DNA of 64,000 bases from Streptomyces sp. A012304 (GCF_026008495.1 NZ_BQUN01000001.1:1-64000); one strand, 5' to 3'; shown: positions 26,748 through 36,287, numbered from the stretch's first letter. Notes: a model not told the origin generated them from the letters alone. Program-made: numbers and translations.

Positions 26748-27533
26748 CTACGGTTTCTGCGCGACGCCGACGTAGAGAGGCACCTGTTCGTCGGCGAACT
26801 CCTGATCAGGCTCCGGATGCCAGTTGGTGACGACCTGAACGCCCGGATCAATCAGGTCAAGTCCCGTGAAGAAACGGGCGAATTCGTCTCGCGATCGCAC
26901 TTGCGCGGGTATGCCGCTCTTCCGATAGATCTCGACGGCCCTGTCCCACCCAGCAGGGTCGAAGTCTCCCGTCACGTGCGAGAGCATGAGGAAGCTACCT
27001 GCGGGGAGCGGGGCCAAGAGCTCGTTGACAAGATCGTAGGGCCCGTACTCGTCGGAGACGAAGTGCAGGAGGGCCACGAGCGAGAGGGCAACAGGCTCCT
27101 CGAAGTTGAGGATCTCCTGGGCGCCTTCGATGATCTTCCCGGGCTCGCGGACGTCCGCCTCGATGTACTTCGTCGCCCCCTCGGGCGTACTCCGTAGGAG
27201 CGCCTCCGCATGGCGGAGAACGACGGGGTCGTTATCGACGTAGACCACACGTGATTGCGGGTTGACCGCTTGGACGACCTGGTGAAGGTTGGGTTCGGTC
27301 GGGATGCCGGTTCCGATATCGAGGAACTGATGCACGCCGCGGTCAGCCAAGAGCCGGGCAGCCCGGTTCATGAAGCCCCTGTTGGTGCGGGCAGCGACCC
27401 TGATGGCCGGCAGGAACGATATGACCCTCTCGGCAGCCTCCTCGTCGACCGGGTAACTGTCCTTGCCGCCGAGGTAGTAGTCGTACATGCGGGCCGGGTG
27501 GGGCCGGCTGGTATCGATGGGCTTTAACGTCAT
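26748..27533 (-). CDS. SAM-dependent methyltransferase (PF04672 type), TTA codon
   Basis: 261 residues. The N-terminal IDTSRPHPARMYDYYLGGKD and SAM-binding FLDIGTGIPT followed by VVYVDNDPVVLRHAEALL are hallmarks of the actinobacterial DUF574/PF04672 methyltransferases. Substrates of this family are unknown. Codon 3 is TTA (27525-27527), so translation should need the bldA tRNA, which is limiting in young cultures. Such genes often sit beside DUF397/XRE pairs, as here. Confidence 0.88.
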   Translation of the reverse strand: MTLKPIDTSRPHPARMYDYYLGGKDSYPVDEEAAERVISFLPAIRVAARTNRGFMNRAARLLADRGVHQFLDIGTGIPTEPNLHQVVQAVNPQSRVVYVDNDPVVLRHAEALLRSTPEGATKYIEADVREPGKIIEGAQEILNFEEPVALSLVALLHFVSDEYGPYDLVNELLAPLPAGSFLMLSHVTGDFDPAGWDRAVEIYRKSGIPAQVRSRDEFARFFTGLDLIDPGVQVVTNWHPEPDQEFADEQVPLYVGVAQKP

Positions 27534-27594
27534 CGCTATTCTGTTTGCCCTTCGTGTCGGATTTTTGGCGCGCTTATTGTGAGCTACGTGGGGC

Positions 27595-27825
27595 TTAGGA
27601 GAGGAGGAAATCCGCTTCCCCGGACTTTGCCCCGATAATGAATGCCGCGATTTCTCCCCGCGTGTAGATCAGTGCGGGGCCGTCAGGGTCGGTCGACTGG
27701 CGCAGCGCCACGCGGCCATCGTCGAGGGGCTTCGCCTCCACGCAGTTTCCGGCGTTGCTACCACTCCAAGGCTTCACCCACTCTGCCGCTCCAAGCTCTG
27801 TAGCGGCGCGCAGGACGTGACTCAT
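27595..27825 (-). CDS. DUF397 protein
   Basis: 76 residues with AEWVKPWSGSNAGNCVEAK followed by VALRQSTDPDGPALIY and a C-terminal helix, the DUF397 pattern. Its ATG overlaps the stop of the XRE gene upstream (ATGA). DUF397 proteins pair with XRE/DUF5753 regulators, as in the WhiJ and AbaA-type loci of Streptomyces, where they are thought to relieve or modulate repression. Confidence 0.88.
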   Translation of the reverse strand: MSHVLRAATELGAAEWVKPWSGSNAGNCVEAKPLDDGRVALRQSTDPDGPALIYTRGEIAAFIIGAKSGEADFLLS

Positions 27826-28691
27826 AGGTACAGCTCCTTGCGAATATCACCAAGGAATTTCTTGGTTTCTTGCTTTGAGAATGCGTACACACTCATCTCG
27901 CCCAGCGCTTCACGGAACAGGGCGACTTCTTCCTTATCCTCGCTGTATCCGGCGCGGCTCAGGCTGTCGGTGCAGACGATGTCGGGAAGTTCGGGAATTT
28001 CGAATCGGAAGATTGTGAAAGGCCCGAAGGCGCCTGGGTGGAGCCCTGCGGCGAAGGGACACACTTGCAATGTGACGTTCGGGAGGTCGGTCACATCCAA
28101 GAGGTGCTCGATCTGCTCGCGCATGACGGCCGCATCGCCGACGGGGCGCCGTAGGCTTGTCTCGTCCGTTACAACCCACAGCTGGGGTGGGGCCGGCTTC
28201 TCGCGCGTGAGGATTTCCTGGCGCTTGATGCGCAGGTCAACACTGCGTTCAAGCACATCAGGGGCCATGCGAGGGAGTCCTCGCTCCATGACGGCGCGGG
28301 CGTATCCGGGTGTCTGCAGCAGACCAGGGAGGACTCCAGGCTCGTAGCCGCGGAGGCTGGTCGCAGCTCCTTCCAGCGATACGTGCACCCCGAACCAGCC
28401 CGGGAGTACGTCGCGGAAACTCTGCCACCAGCCGGGCGTACTTGCCTGGTCAAGGAGGGCGAGGAATTCCTGGATCTCGGCCTGGGGGACGCCGTAGATC
28501 TCGAGAAGCGTCTTGACGGTGGCGTACTTCAAAGAAGTCTCGGCCTTCTCCATCCTGGTGACCGTCGTCGGCGCGATCCGCAGGGGCTTGGCGGCCTGAG
28601 CAGCGGTGAAGCCGGCGGCCTCGCGCAGGGCGGCCAGGCGCCGGCCCAAGACGATGGCCAGCACGGTTGGGGCGGACTTCGGTTCGCTCAC
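27822..28691 (-). CDS. XRE regulator with DUF5753 domain
   Basis: 289 residues from GTG 28691, chosen because GGGGAGAGG lies just upstream; an in-frame start at 28862 would add a non-conserved head. N-terminal HTH (about 10-65: LGRRLAALREAAGFTAAQA, then IAPTTVTRMEKAETSL), followed by DUF5753 (about 90-280) with WFGVHVSLEGAATSLRGYEP and LLQTPGYARAV. It is the WhiJ-type partner of the DUF397 protein. The palindrome at 28765-28791 in its upstream region is a candidate binding site. Confidence 0.88.
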   Translation of the reverse strand: MSEPKSAPTVLAIVLGRRLAALREAAGFTAAQAAKPLRIAPTTVTRMEKAETSLKYATVKTLLEIYGVPQAEIQEFLALLDQASTPGWWQSFRDVLPGWFGVHVSLEGAATSLRGYEPGVLPGLLQTPGYARAVMERGLPRMAPDVLERSVDLRIKRQEILTREKPAPPQLWVVTDETSLRRPVGDAAVMREQIEHLLDVTDLPNVTLQVCPFAAGLHPGAFGPFTIFRFEIPELPDIVCTDSLSRAGYSEDKEEVALFREALGEMSVYAFSKQETKKFLGDIRKELYL

Positions 28692-28764
28692 GCCGGTTCC
28701 TCTCCCCTTCGGCCGGCAGCTGTCGTTCGCTGAAGTGTGCCACGGCACCCGCGAGGCGAACAGA

Positions 28765-28791
28765 CTGCAACCCGAACTATGCAGGTTGCAG
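28765..28791 (+). promoter_or_regulatory. Inverted repeat in divergent promoter region
   Basis: CTGCAACC at 28765-28772 and GGTTGCAG at 28784-28791 form a perfect 8-bp inverted repeat around an 11-base centre. It lies between the divergent XRE gene and the regulator at 28894. Partial copies nearby (GCATAGTT at 28823 and TAGTTCGG at 28850) are reverse complements of its CCGAACTATGC centre, suggesting a clustered operator. Confidence 0.5.
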
Positions 28792-28893
28792 AGTGAGGCT
28801 TGCCAACGCCACAGAGTAGCGAGCATAGTTGCGGTGACCCAGCTCACGTAGTTCGGATGCACGCTCCCCTGCCTTCACCCAGGAAGGTCTGAG

Positions 28894-29307
28894 ATGCCCG
28901 CCCGCCCCACGCTGTTCCGAGCGCTAGTGCAGGAGCGCAGATGGGACAACTGGTGCGTGTTCGCTTGCCACTTGGAGCGTGCGGCCCGTGACCTGGCTCG
29001 GAAGGCTGACTCTCCCCAGCTCGCAGGGGTCTCTGTTGCCCGGCGCACGTTCGACCGGTGGATGGCCGGCAAGTTGAGGGGCATGCCGCGGCGTGACCAC
29101 CAGGTGGTCTTGGAGCATCTTCTGGGGTTCCCCTGTCTTGAGTTGTTCGGTCCGCCCCCCGCAGCCTTCGGCCCGGCGCGCGACGAGAGCGATCCCAGCC
29201 AGCCGTGCGCCGGTCAATGCGGTGCTGAGCTCACTGCTCCTCAACTCCGACGAGTGAGCCAGTACGACGTGGCCATGCTGACGCTCGACGAGCGTCATGG
29301 AGGTTGA
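28894..29307 (+). CDS. Short paralogue of the downstream regulators
   Basis: 137 residues. Residues 1-85 are clearly related to the N-termini of the proteins at 29309 and 31491: [20 protein letters not shown] and the shared signature [12 protein letters not shown] followed by LRGMPRRD. That signature reads like an HTH-type DNA-binding region. The long TPR part of the relatives is missing; the tail is short and ends at 29307. It could be a stand-alone DNA-binding antagonist or a truncated duplicate. The next gene begins two bases later. Confidence 0.65.
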   Translation: MPARPTLFRALVQERRWDNWCVFACHLERAARDLARKADSPQLAGVSVARRTFDRWMAGKLRGMPRRDHQVVLEHLLGFPCLELFGPPPAAFGPARDESDPSQPCAGQCGAELTAPQLRRVSQYDVAMLTLDERHGG

Positions 29308-29308
29308 T

Positions 29309-30688
29309 GTGCATACGACCCGGATGACGCTGTTCCGACAACTGGTTCAGGAACGGCATTGGACCACGGTCCAGACGTTCAGTACGCACTTCGCCAGGGC
29401 AGCGCGGGAGCTGGCCGAACGTACCGGCGAGCGTCACCTCACCGGTGTGACCGTTGCACGCCGTACCTTCGACCGGTGGATGGCCGGTGAGCTGAGGGGA
29501 ATGCCCCAGCGGGACACCCGAGCCATCCTTGAGCACCTCTTCCAGCAGCCCGTCGCGCTCCTGTTCGCCACCCCGGAGGGAATGGAGCAGGAAGCCGCTG
29601 ACGAGGTCGAGCCCGTGGCTCCGCCGCGCTCGTCGGCCGCCCCCCTTCGCAGCGAGGGCGCCTTCGACGACCCGCTGGCTGTGATCACACAGACTGAGTT
29701 ACTGACGCAGTCCAGCACAGGCACGGCAGTGCTGGATCATTTCGGGCGGGAAATCCAGGGAATTGTCGACCGCTATGAGACGGAGGGCCCACAGGCGTTG
29801 GCTGGCCAGGCCCGGTCCCTGCACGGGGAGCTCACAGCCCGGTTACACGGCCGTCAACACCTGCCGTCGGTGCACGCCGAACTTTTCAGGCTCACCGGAC
29901 AGACAGCGGGCCTCTTGGCGTACATGGCCGTCAATGCCGGAGCCAAGCCTGCCGTCACGGAAGCCTACTGCGCGCAGGCCGAGACCTTGGCCGAGCACAT
30001 CGGAGACACGCAGCTGCAGATGTGGGCCGCCGGCACCCGGTCGCTGAGCCTGTACTACCAGCAGCGCTACGCCGAGGCCGACGCGGCAGCGGCCGCCGGA
30101 GTCGACCTGGCGCCCAACAACGATCAGGCCATCAGGCTTCTCGTCAACGGACGAGCGCGGGCCCTGGCCCGTCTTGGCGACCGACGGGGCGCGGAGCGAG
30201 CCATCGGGAGAGCACTGGATCTCTCCGATCAGCAGCCGTCCCTGCCCTCCGGAATCACGTCGTGCATCTCCTTCGCCCCCTACAGCCTGGCCCGAACCTT
30301 GGCCAACGAGATCACCGCGCGTCTGGCCCTCGGTGATACTGGCGAGGTCCTGTCCTGCGCGGAACAGATCGACGGTCTGATCGAGGTGTCCGACTCCGAG
30401 TGGAGCCGAGCACTGGTCCGGCTCGACGTCGCCACGGCGCTCCTGCAGCACAGGCAGCCGGAGGTGGAACACGCCATGGCGCTTGGGCGGCGCGCGCTCC
30501 ACGCCGGCACCACCGCGCCCATCGCATCCGTGTGGCAGAGGGCGAACGAGCTGTACGAGCGGGCCGGGCGCTGGCACGCCGAGCCTGATGTAGATGACTA
30601 TGCCGAGGAACTTCGGACCTGGCGCTCCCGCCCCCAGGCCAAATCGATCATCAGCGGCTCGGGCGTAGCGCTCGCACCGCAGCAGTAA
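29309..30688 (+). CDS. HTH-TPR regulator with two TTA codons
   Basis: 459 residues from GTG 29309, with GGAGGT at 29300-29305 inside the previous gene's end. N-terminal region: [19 protein letters not shown] and [18 protein letters not shown] (about 1-75). After a Pro/Ala linker come helical repeats of TPR type (about 150-420: [20 protein letters not shown] and similar). Such proteins resemble BTAD/TPR-type cytoplasmic regulators of Streptomyces. TTA codons at 29699-29701 and 29843-29845 place it under bldA control. It is probably an operon partner of the RNA ligase-like gene nine bases downstream. Confidence 0.72.
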   Translation: MHTTRMTLFRQLVQERHWTTVQTFSTHFARAARELAERTGERHLTGVTVARRTFDRWMAGELRGMPQRDTRAILEHLFQQPVALLFATPEGMEQEAADEVEPVAPPRSSAAPLRSEGAFDDPLAVITQTELLTQSSTGTAVLDHFGREIQGIVDRYETEGPQALAGQARSLHGELTARLHGRQHLPSVHAELFRLTGQTAGLLAYMAVNAGAKPAVTEAYCAQAETLAEHIGDTQLQMWAAGTRSLSLYYQQRYAEADAAAAAGVDLAPNNDQAIRLLVNGRARALARLGDRRGAERAIGRALDLSDQQPSLPSGITSCISFAPYSLARTLANEITARLALGDTGEVLSCAEQIDGLIEVSDSEWSRALVRLDVATALLQHRQPEVEHAMALGRRALHAGTTAPIASVWQRANELYERAGRWHAEPDVDDYAEELRTWRSRPQAKSIISGSGVALAPQQ

Positions 30689-30696
30689 GGAGAGCC

Positions 30697-31455
30697 GTGA
30701 CGCCCGAACTGGACGTCTTCCCTGGAGCGTTTCCCCACCGACCGCCGCCGGACCTCGACAGTGCCGAGCTGCTTGTCGAGCACGACTGGCGAGCGTTCAC
30801 CGCTGTCGAGCGGATGACCAACCACTGGGCACGCCCGGGGTGGCCCGACGGGTTCCGTGCCTACTACTGGATGTTGACGTTCCCCGATGCCGGCGAGCTG
30901 ATGAGCCGGGCGAGCCAGTGCCAGGACGCACTGGCGCACCTGGGCATGGACCGCGTCCCCCGTGACGGTCTGCATGTGACGTTGACCCGCATCGGCAGCA
31001 CCGACCTGGTGTCCACCGACCAGGTACAGATCGTCGCCGACCTGGCGGAGCAGATGCCGTTGACGGCCTTCGAAATCGTTGCCCATCCGTTGGCGGGATC
31101 GCGGGGAGCCGTCCGCTTCACCCTCGCGCCGTGGTCGCCGCTGATCCGGCTGCATGCCGCTCTCAGCGAGGCCGGACGACGTGCGAACGTCCCCGGAGGC
31201 AAGCCCACAACTGCTTTCCGTCCTCACCTGGGCGTGCAGTACAGCAACCGGGAACGTCCCGCTGCGCCCGTTGTTGAGAGCGTGGCCCGCCTGCGTGCCC
31301 TCGAGCCGGTGTCCTTGGAGATCGGCAGCGTGGAACTCGTCGAACTCTGGCGGACGACCGATCCCTTGCCGGCCTACCGTTGGCGGGTCGTGCGCAGCGT
31401 TCCTCTGTGCCCGCGGTCCGTCTCGCCTTCCTTCTCCGGTCGGCAGCCGAGCTGA
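30697..31455 (+). CDS. 2'-5' RNA ligase/cyclic phosphodiesterase-like protein
   Basis: 252 residues from GTG 30697 behind AAGGAGAG. It has the 2H-phosphoesterase fold signature: first HxT in [10 protein letters not shown] (about residue 90) and a second, degenerate motif HLGVQYSN where HxT is expected (about residue 175). The family makes or breaks 2'-5' or cyclic phosphodiester bonds in RNA or nucleotides. Loss of the second threonine may change activity. It lies between two related regulators, so it is likely part of the same regulatory unit. Confidence 0.75.
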   Translation: MTPELDVFPGAFPHRPPPDLDSAELLVEHDWRAFTAVERMTNHWARPGWPDGFRAYYWMLTFPDAGELMSRASQCQDALAHLGMDRVPRDGLHVTLTRIGSTDLVSTDQVQIVADLAEQMPLTAFEIVAHPLAGSRGAVRFTLAPWSPLIRLHAALSEAGRRANVPGGKPTTAFRPHLGVQYSNRERPAAPVVESVARLRALEPVSLEIGSVELVELWRTTDPLPAYRWRVVRSVPLCPRSVSPSFSGRQPS

Positions 31456-31490
31456 CCGAGGAACACGCGAATTGGGACGAGGTGCACGTG

Positions 31491-32900
31491 ATGCGGATGA
31501 CGTTGTTCCGGCAGTTGGTTCAGGAGCAGGGCTGGACCACGATCGAGACGTTCAGCACGCACTTCGCCAGAGCGGGACGGGAGCTGGCCGAACAGTCCGG
31601 GAACAGCCGTCTTGTGGGCGTCACCGTCGCTCGCCGTACCTTCGACCGGTGGATGGCCGGCGAACTGAAGGGCCTGCCGCAGCGGGACACCCGGGCCATC
31701 CTCGAGCACCTCTTCCAGCAGCCCGTCGCGCGGCTTTTCGGCGACGTCGCTGCGGGTGGTGAGAGCGACGGCGCCGAGCTCGAGGCAGCGGACGACGGTA
31801 CCGCTGCTTTCCAGAGCTTCCTCGGGTCGGGACCGGTGCAGGGGGGAATCCTTCCTCCAAGCCCGTTCCTCCGGCAGGAAGGCGCAGACGTGGACCGACG
31901 CCAGCTGCTCCGGGCAGGGAGCGCCGCAGCAGCATTGCCTTTCCTTCCCGGTCCCGCCGGGGGCTCCGCGAGGCATCGCCTCGGGCGGATGACGCCGGAC
32001 CAGTCAGAAGCCCTGCTCGTGCACCTGCGCGAGATGTGGCATTTGCTCGTCCAGAGCGACAACCTCTTGGGCCCGCTTCACGCTCTCGCCACCGTTCATC
32101 AGAACCTCGGCGTGCTCCAGGAGCTCCTCGAGCACGCCGAGCCTCACCTGCGCGGCGAAGCGTTGGTCCTGGCCGCCCGCTACGCCGAGTCCGCGGCCTG
32201 GCTGCATGAGGACTGCGCCGCCGACGAGTCGGGCGCCGCACAGGCTGAATACTGGACGAACCAGGCGATGGCCTGGGCCGTCGAGGCCGGCGATGACGTG
32301 ATGACCGCATGGACCCTGTTCCGGCGTGCCCAGCAGGCGACCGCCAAGGGTCACGCAGCTCCGAGCATCAGCCTGTCCCGCGCCGTTCAACGCTACAACC
32401 ATGTCCTGACCCCGCAGATGCGCGCCGCCGCCCTCCAGCAGGAGGCCCACGGATACGCCCTCGCTGGCGAAGAAGTCGCATGCCACCGGCTGATTGATCA
32501 AGCCGAGGCCTTCGCCGCACGGCCCGAGAGTGCGGGAGACGGCCGCAGTGGGCACGGCGACTTCGCGACTCCGGCGTACCTGGAGGGGCAGCGCGCGAAC
32601 TGCTGGCTGCTCCTGGGGCGCTCGGACCGCGCCGTCCCGATCCTGTCGACCGCGCTCGCCGCCATGCCCCAGGTCTACCGGCGCGACCGCGGTCTCCTGC
32701 ACGCCCGCCTTGCTACCGCTCACGCCCGGACCGGCGACGCGGAACAGGGCGTCGACTATGCCCGCCAGGCGCTCGTCGTTGCCCGCAGCGGAGGTTCGAC
32801 GCGAATCCTGCATGAGACGATCGCTGCCATCGACGCGATGCGCTCCGCCTCTGACACCCCTGGGGTGGCTGAGCTGATCCGGGTCGTCGCACAGAGCTGA
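31491..32900 (+). CDS. HTH-TPR regulator, paralogue
   Basis: 469 residues from ATG 31491 with GACGAGG upstream; it begins 35 bases after the RNA ligase-like gene. The N-terminus ([37 protein letters not shown]) is near-identical in pattern to the protein at 29309. A short hydrophobic piece after [19 protein letters not shown] resembles a Tat-like stretch seen in many Streptomyces XRE-TPR regulators. TPR-like helices cover about 180-460 ([38 protein letters not shown]). It has no TTA codon, unlike its paralogue. Confidence 0.72.
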   Translation: MRMTLFRQLVQEQGWTTIETFSTHFARAGRELAEQSGNSRLVGVTVARRTFDRWMAGELKGLPQRDTRAILEHLFQQPVARLFGDVAAGGESDGAELEAADDGTAAFQSFLGSGPVQGGILPPSPFLRQEGADVDRRQLLRAGSAAAALPFLPGPAGGSARHRLGRMTPDQSEALLVHLREMWHLLVQSDNLLGPLHALATVHQNLGVLQELLEHAEPHLRGEALVLAARYAESAAWLHEDCAADESGAAQAEYWTNQAMAWAVEAGDDVMTAWTLFRRAQQATAKGHAAPSISLSRAVQRYNHVLTPQMRAAALQQEAHGYALAGEEVACHRLIDQAEAFAARPESAGDGRSGHGDFATPAYLEGQRANCWLLLGRSDRAVPILSTALAAMPQVYRRDRGLLHARLATAHARTGDAEQGVDYARQALVVARSGGSTRILHETIAAIDAMRSASDTPGVAELIRVVAQS

Positions 32901-32910
32901 GGGAGGGGCA

Positions 32911-33798
32911 GTGCCCACGTCGGTGGAGCTGGCGGCGATGCGTCGCGCCATCATCATCTCCGCGAGCGGGCTTGGCGCCACCAGCCCGAACCCGGCAGTC
33001 GGCTGCGTGATCCTTGATGCCGCCGGTCGCACGGTGGGCGAGGGCTACCACCTGCGCAAAGGGGATCCGCACGCCGAGGTCAACGCGCTCGCTGCCGCCG
33101 GCGCCCGCGCCGCAGGTGGCACGGCGGTAGTGACGCTGGAGCCGTGCAACCACGAAGGCCTCACGCCAGCCTGTCACCAAGCCCTCCTGGACGCCAGGAT
33201 CGCGCGCGTGCTGATCGCGGTCATGGACCCCACTTCCCGGGGTGAGGGCGGAGCCGCGCGCCTGCGCAAGGCCGGCGTCGACGTCCAGACGCACGTCCTG
33301 GAGGAAGAAGCTCTGGTTGTGCTCGGGCCCTGGCGCGCCTCCCTGTCGTTCCAGCGTCCCGTCCTACACCTAATGATCCAGACGGATCCCGCGGGTCACC
33401 CCACCACTCCTACTGCCGAGGCGCTCGCCGAGATCGAGCTCCAGCGCCACGCACACGATCTGCTGATCTCCCCCGATGGCTCGGCCGAGGAAGGCCGGAT
33501 CGGCAGTCACGGACGCCGCTTTCTGGTGCCCGCCCATTCGGTGCCTGACGAACCAGGAGACGCGGTTGCCGCGTTGACTGAGGCCGGAGCCCGCACCGTT
33601 CTGCTCGTCGGGCCCTCGAAGCTGGGGGAACGGCTGCTCGGCCAGTCGTTGGTGGACCGCGTCACCCTCCTGGTGCCGGTTCCGGAGTCATCGCAGGCCA
33701 CGACCACGACGTCTGCCCCGCTGCTTCCGGAGGGTTACGTCCTGTCCCACATCACGCGCGCGGGCGGCCAGCTCGTCGTCTCTGCCGAGCGCCGCTGA
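32911..33798 (+). CDS. RibD-like deaminase-reductase
   Basis: 295 residues from GTG 32911, ten bases after the regulator. The cytidine-deaminase-like N-terminal domain (1-130) has the zinc and catalytic residues in PHAEVNAL and LEPCNHEGLTPAC, plus the family hallmark SPNPAVGCVI. The C-terminal half resembles the RibD reductase domain but is diverged (HLMIQTDPAGHPTTPTAE, TVLLVGPSKLGERLLGQSL). RibD deaminates and reduces a pyrimidine intermediate of riboflavin synthesis. No other rib genes are here, so it may instead act on a nucleotide in specialised metabolism. Confidence 0.8.
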   Translation: MPTSVELAAMRRAIIISASGLGATSPNPAVGCVILDAAGRTVGEGYHLRKGDPHAEVNALAAAGARAAGGTAVVTLEPCNHEGLTPACHQALLDARIARVLIAVMDPTSRGEGGAARLRKAGVDVQTHVLEEEALVVLGPWRASLSFQRPVLHLMIQTDPAGHPTTPTAEALAEIELQRHAHDLLISPDGSAEEGRIGSHGRRFLVPAHSVPDEPGDAVAALTEAGARTVLLVGPSKLGERLLGQSLVDRVTLLVPVPESSQATTTTSAPLLPEGYVLSHITRAGGQLVVSAERR

Positions 33799-33824
33799 CC
33801 GAGGCCCCCACGATCAGGACCGAA

Positions 33825-33847
33825 CCGCCGCCGGGCATCGGCGGCGG
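33825..33847 (+). terminator. Hairpin terminator
   Basis: CCGCCGCCG and CGGCGGCGG form a perfect 9-bp stem around GGCAT, 27 bases after the RibD-like stop and facing the convergent aldo/keto reductase gene. Confidence 0.7.
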
Positions 33848-34041
33848 GACATCGCGAGCACGGCGTTGTCGAGCGTCCGTCCCCGGGAAGGGCCCGCTCA
33901 TCCGCGGGAAGAGCCGGACGGGCGCCCCCACACGTGCTGACACCTCGGTGCGGCTCCCCGCTTAGTGTTCCGGCCGACGGCGCGGAGCGGTCGGCGTCCC
34001 CCCATCTACACGGCAGACGGCTCCGCCGGCAAGCGCGATGC

Positions 34042-35109
34042 TCATGGCTGCAGTTCTTTGACGGGCAAACGCGACGCCGCCTCTCCGACCTGTGTCCGAA
34101 GGCCGGCGTAGACGTCGTCGACGATGCCGAGCTCCAACTCTGTAAGAGGATCACCCAGGCAGCTGAAGTTCTCCTCCACCTGCTCCGCAGTGCTGAATCC
34201 GGCAACAACCACGCACTGATCGCTGCGTTGCAAGCTTGAGCGCAGGGCCAGACGCCCGAGAGTGCCGGGAGCGTCCCCGAAGTGCTTGAGTAGGACACGC
34301 AGCTGCTCGTCGACCCGCTCCCTGAGCCAGGGCATCAACCCGGCACGTCGAGGAGGAACGGGTGCGTGCGAAGAATGACTCGCAGTGTCATTTCCGACGA
34401 GCACACCATGCGCCAGCGGAGCCGCCAGCACCAAGCCGACGCCGTTCCGAGCCGCGAACGTGAACAGGTCCTGGCCGTCGAGTGAGACTGCTGGGGTGAA
34501 CGCGTTGAACCGCGTCCAGACCACGTCCGGCTTGATCAGCCGGAACAGGTACAGGAACCGGTCTGCCTGGGCCGCCCATTCCTCGGGGGAAGCTGCGTAG
34601 TGCGTGAAGGGGCCCCGCATCCCGATCGCCCTGATCGCCTTCACCTCCCGGAGTGTGCGCATCGCGTCGATGGCGTTGCCCAGGTAGCGGTCTCCCGGGC
34701 CGAAGTCGAAGCTGTCCAACGTGTAGAGGTGGAGCTCCTCGGCGTACAGGTTCTCCAGGGTCTGCTCAAGCTGGTGGTGGATGTGCCGCCCAGCGTAGGG
34801 ATGCTCCGCGCTGCCGCGTATCTGGCCGACCTTGCTGCTCAGTTGCAGGGTCAGTTCCGGGTTCTGTCGAGAGATCTGTCGAGAGAACTGACCGAGTACG
34901 CGTTCTGAGTACCCGCAGCCGTAGGAGTCGGCGGTGTCGAAGAATGTGGCGCCGCGCTCGACAGCGCGGTGGAGTCCCGCGAGGAACCGGCTGGCCCTCA
35001 CCGATCCGTCCGGGAGCGTTTCATCTGTGGGGACATTGCAGTGGAGTCCGAGCGGGTGGGTGAGGATCCCGCGGCACAAGTGCCGTGCTCCGAGGTCATG
35101 ACCCGTCAC
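34042..35109 (-). CDS. Aldo/keto reductase family protein
   Basis: 355 residues. The (beta/alpha)8 AKR pattern is clear: FFDTADSYGCGYSERVLG (Asp and Tyr of the tetrad), LQLSSKVGQ (Lys), ELHLYTLDSFDFG, and VKAIRAIGMRG. The position that normally holds the catalytic His (LYLLHRPD in relatives) reads LYTLDSFD, so the tetrad is incomplete. Family members reduce aldehydes or ketones with NADPH. The start ATG overlaps the stop of the ATPase gene upstream (ATGA), so the two are coupled. Confidence 0.82.
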   Translation of the reverse strand: MTGHDLGARHLCRGILTHPLGLHCNVPTDETLPDGSVRASRFLAGLHRAVERGATFFDTADSYGCGYSERVLGQFSRQISRQNPELTLQLSSKVGQIRGSAEHPYAGRHIHHQLEQTLENLYAEELHLYTLDSFDFGPGDRYLGNAIDAMRTLREVKAIRAIGMRGPFTHYAASPEEWAAQADRFLYLFRLIKPDVVWTRFNAFTPAVSLDGQDLFTFAARNGVGLVLAAPLAHGVLVGNDTASHSSHAPVPPRRAGLMPWLRERVDEQLRVLLKHFGDAPGTLGRLALRSSLQRSDQCVVVAGFSTAEQVEENFSCLGDPLTELELGIVDDVYAGLRTQVGEAASRLPVKELQP

Positions 35110-35594
35110 GCGGCACTCCCTGCCAGGCAGAAGGCGGCGGTCACGACCTTGCCCTCGCGAGCGGGTTCGACCCCCCAGCCGTTGGCGAACGCGTTGACCA
35201 GGAACAGGCCCCGTCCGCTTTCTGGCAGATCCCCCCCTCCGGTCGCGGCGGTCACCTCGCCCGGCAGGTTGGGCAGAAGACTGTCGTCATCGGTCGGAAT
35301 GGCAGTGGTGTCCCTTCCGCGGTCAACGACGCCCACGATGACGCCCATCTCGTAGATGTCGAGCGTGAGGCATACAGGCCCGCCTGCGTGCCGGATTGCA
35401 TTGGTGAGGAGTTCGACGACGACCAGCACGGCGTCCTCGATCCGCCCCTGGTCGGTCCGCCCGGCGAGCACCCGGCGGACCGTCTTGCGCGCCCACACCA
35501 GTGGTTCCTCCCGGGCGGTCAGCGCGAAGGCGTGGTGGTCGACCAGTGGCCCCAGGGGCAGTTCCCGGATCAAGTCGGCGGCTGTCGGCGGCAC
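35106..35594 (-). CDS. RsbW-like HATPase regulatory protein
   Basis: 162 residues from GTG 35594, chosen for AAGGAG six bases upstream. It carries a GHKL ATPase domain: N-box VVVELLTNAIRHAGGP and G-boxes VGVVDRGRD and SGRGLFLVNAFANGWGV. Stand-alone proteins of this kind in Streptomyces are anti-sigma-factor-like kinases or AbaA-type partners of XRE/DUF397 proteins. A paired TGGCCA site lies about 100 bases upstream of its start, a likely operator. Confidence 0.85.
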   Translation of the reverse strand: MPPTAADLIRELPLGPLVDHHAFALTAREEPLVWARKTVRRVLAGRTDQGRIEDAVLVVVELLTNAIRHAGGPVCLTLDIYEMGVIVGVVDRGRDTTAIPTDDDSLLPNLPGEVTAATGGGDLPESGRGLFLVNAFANGWGVEPAREGKVVTAAFCLAGSAA

Positions 35595-35667
35595 CTTCGT
35601 CTCCTTGCGTGTCGAGACGCCATGTGGCGGGACGGAAAACCGGCCCGCCATCAACCCTGTCCGACCG

Positions 35668-35712
35668 GCTGTGGCACCGGTACGCCAAACCTTGGCCACG
35701 TTGTGGCCATCT
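35668..35712 (-). promoter_or_regulatory. Operator-like site 1: paired TGGCCA in long inverted repeat
   Basis: TGGCCA at 35693-35698 and 35704-35709, separated by CGTTG (11-base period), preceded by GGCACCGGTACGCCAAA at 35673-35689. The whole block is the left arm of an inverted repeat whose right arm is at 36288-36331 (about 35 of 41 bases match). It lies roughly 100 bases upstream of the HATPase start on the minus strand. Confidence 0.65.
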
Positions 35713-36287
35713 CGCCCGTGAAGATTCTGTGCATGGAGTCCGCAAGGGCGGGAGCTCCCCGTTCCCTCGTACCGCCGTAAGCCCATCGGCATGACGACAA
35801 TTTGAACACTTGGGACGATGACCTGCCAAAACACCTCGCGCACGTGCCTGGCTGCGGAATGACGCCGAGTTGGGCCGTGCAGGCTGGCGGTCAACGGGTC
35901 TAGCTCCTCCAGGCAGTCAGTCGGGGCCCGGATAGAGCACGGCGGCGCCTTGACGACATTCCCGCGGGTGTCGCGCGCTCCACGTCGAAACTTCACCAAT
36001 CTGCCCCCAGCCATCGCGCTCGCAACAGGCTGCCACTCGCGCTCGGGAGGAGTGGGAGCCTTGGATTCGGCGAACATCAGTGTCGGCATAACGCCCATAA
36101 ATGCAGTAAACGCCACCTTCATGAGTGCACTCAGTCAGGCACTGTCAAGCGGTTCCGGAAAGGTGGCCACGAGATGGCCACGCGCCGCGCGCGCCTCCGG
36201 GGCGGCTCACTGAGGGCGCCGTTTGACCCTATTTGCACCCTGGGTGAAAGCGGAGGAAGGGCCAGGGCGCTGCCCCGCGCGCCCTCG
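35713..36287. other. Divergent intergenic region, no clear gene
   Basis: This stretch is less GC-biased than its surroundings. A minus-strand frame open from 36122 runs on into the HATPase gene, and a plus-strand frame of 87 codons lies at 35950-36213. Neither shows coding bias or a ribosome site that I trust. It contains the middle TGGCCA pair (36164-36180) and is otherwise unexplained. Confidence 0.5.
36164..36180 (+). promoter_or_regulatory. Operator-like site 2: paired TGGCCA
   Basis: TGGCCA at 36164-36169 and 36175-36180 separated by CGAGA, the same 5-base spacing as the two outer sites, but without the flanking GGTACGCCAAA block. Confidence 0.55.

Noticed and set aside
35723..36122. 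N-terminal extension of the HATPase gene to ATG 36122
   Set aside because: Would read through operator site 1, lacks coding bias, and GTG 35594 has a good ribosome site.
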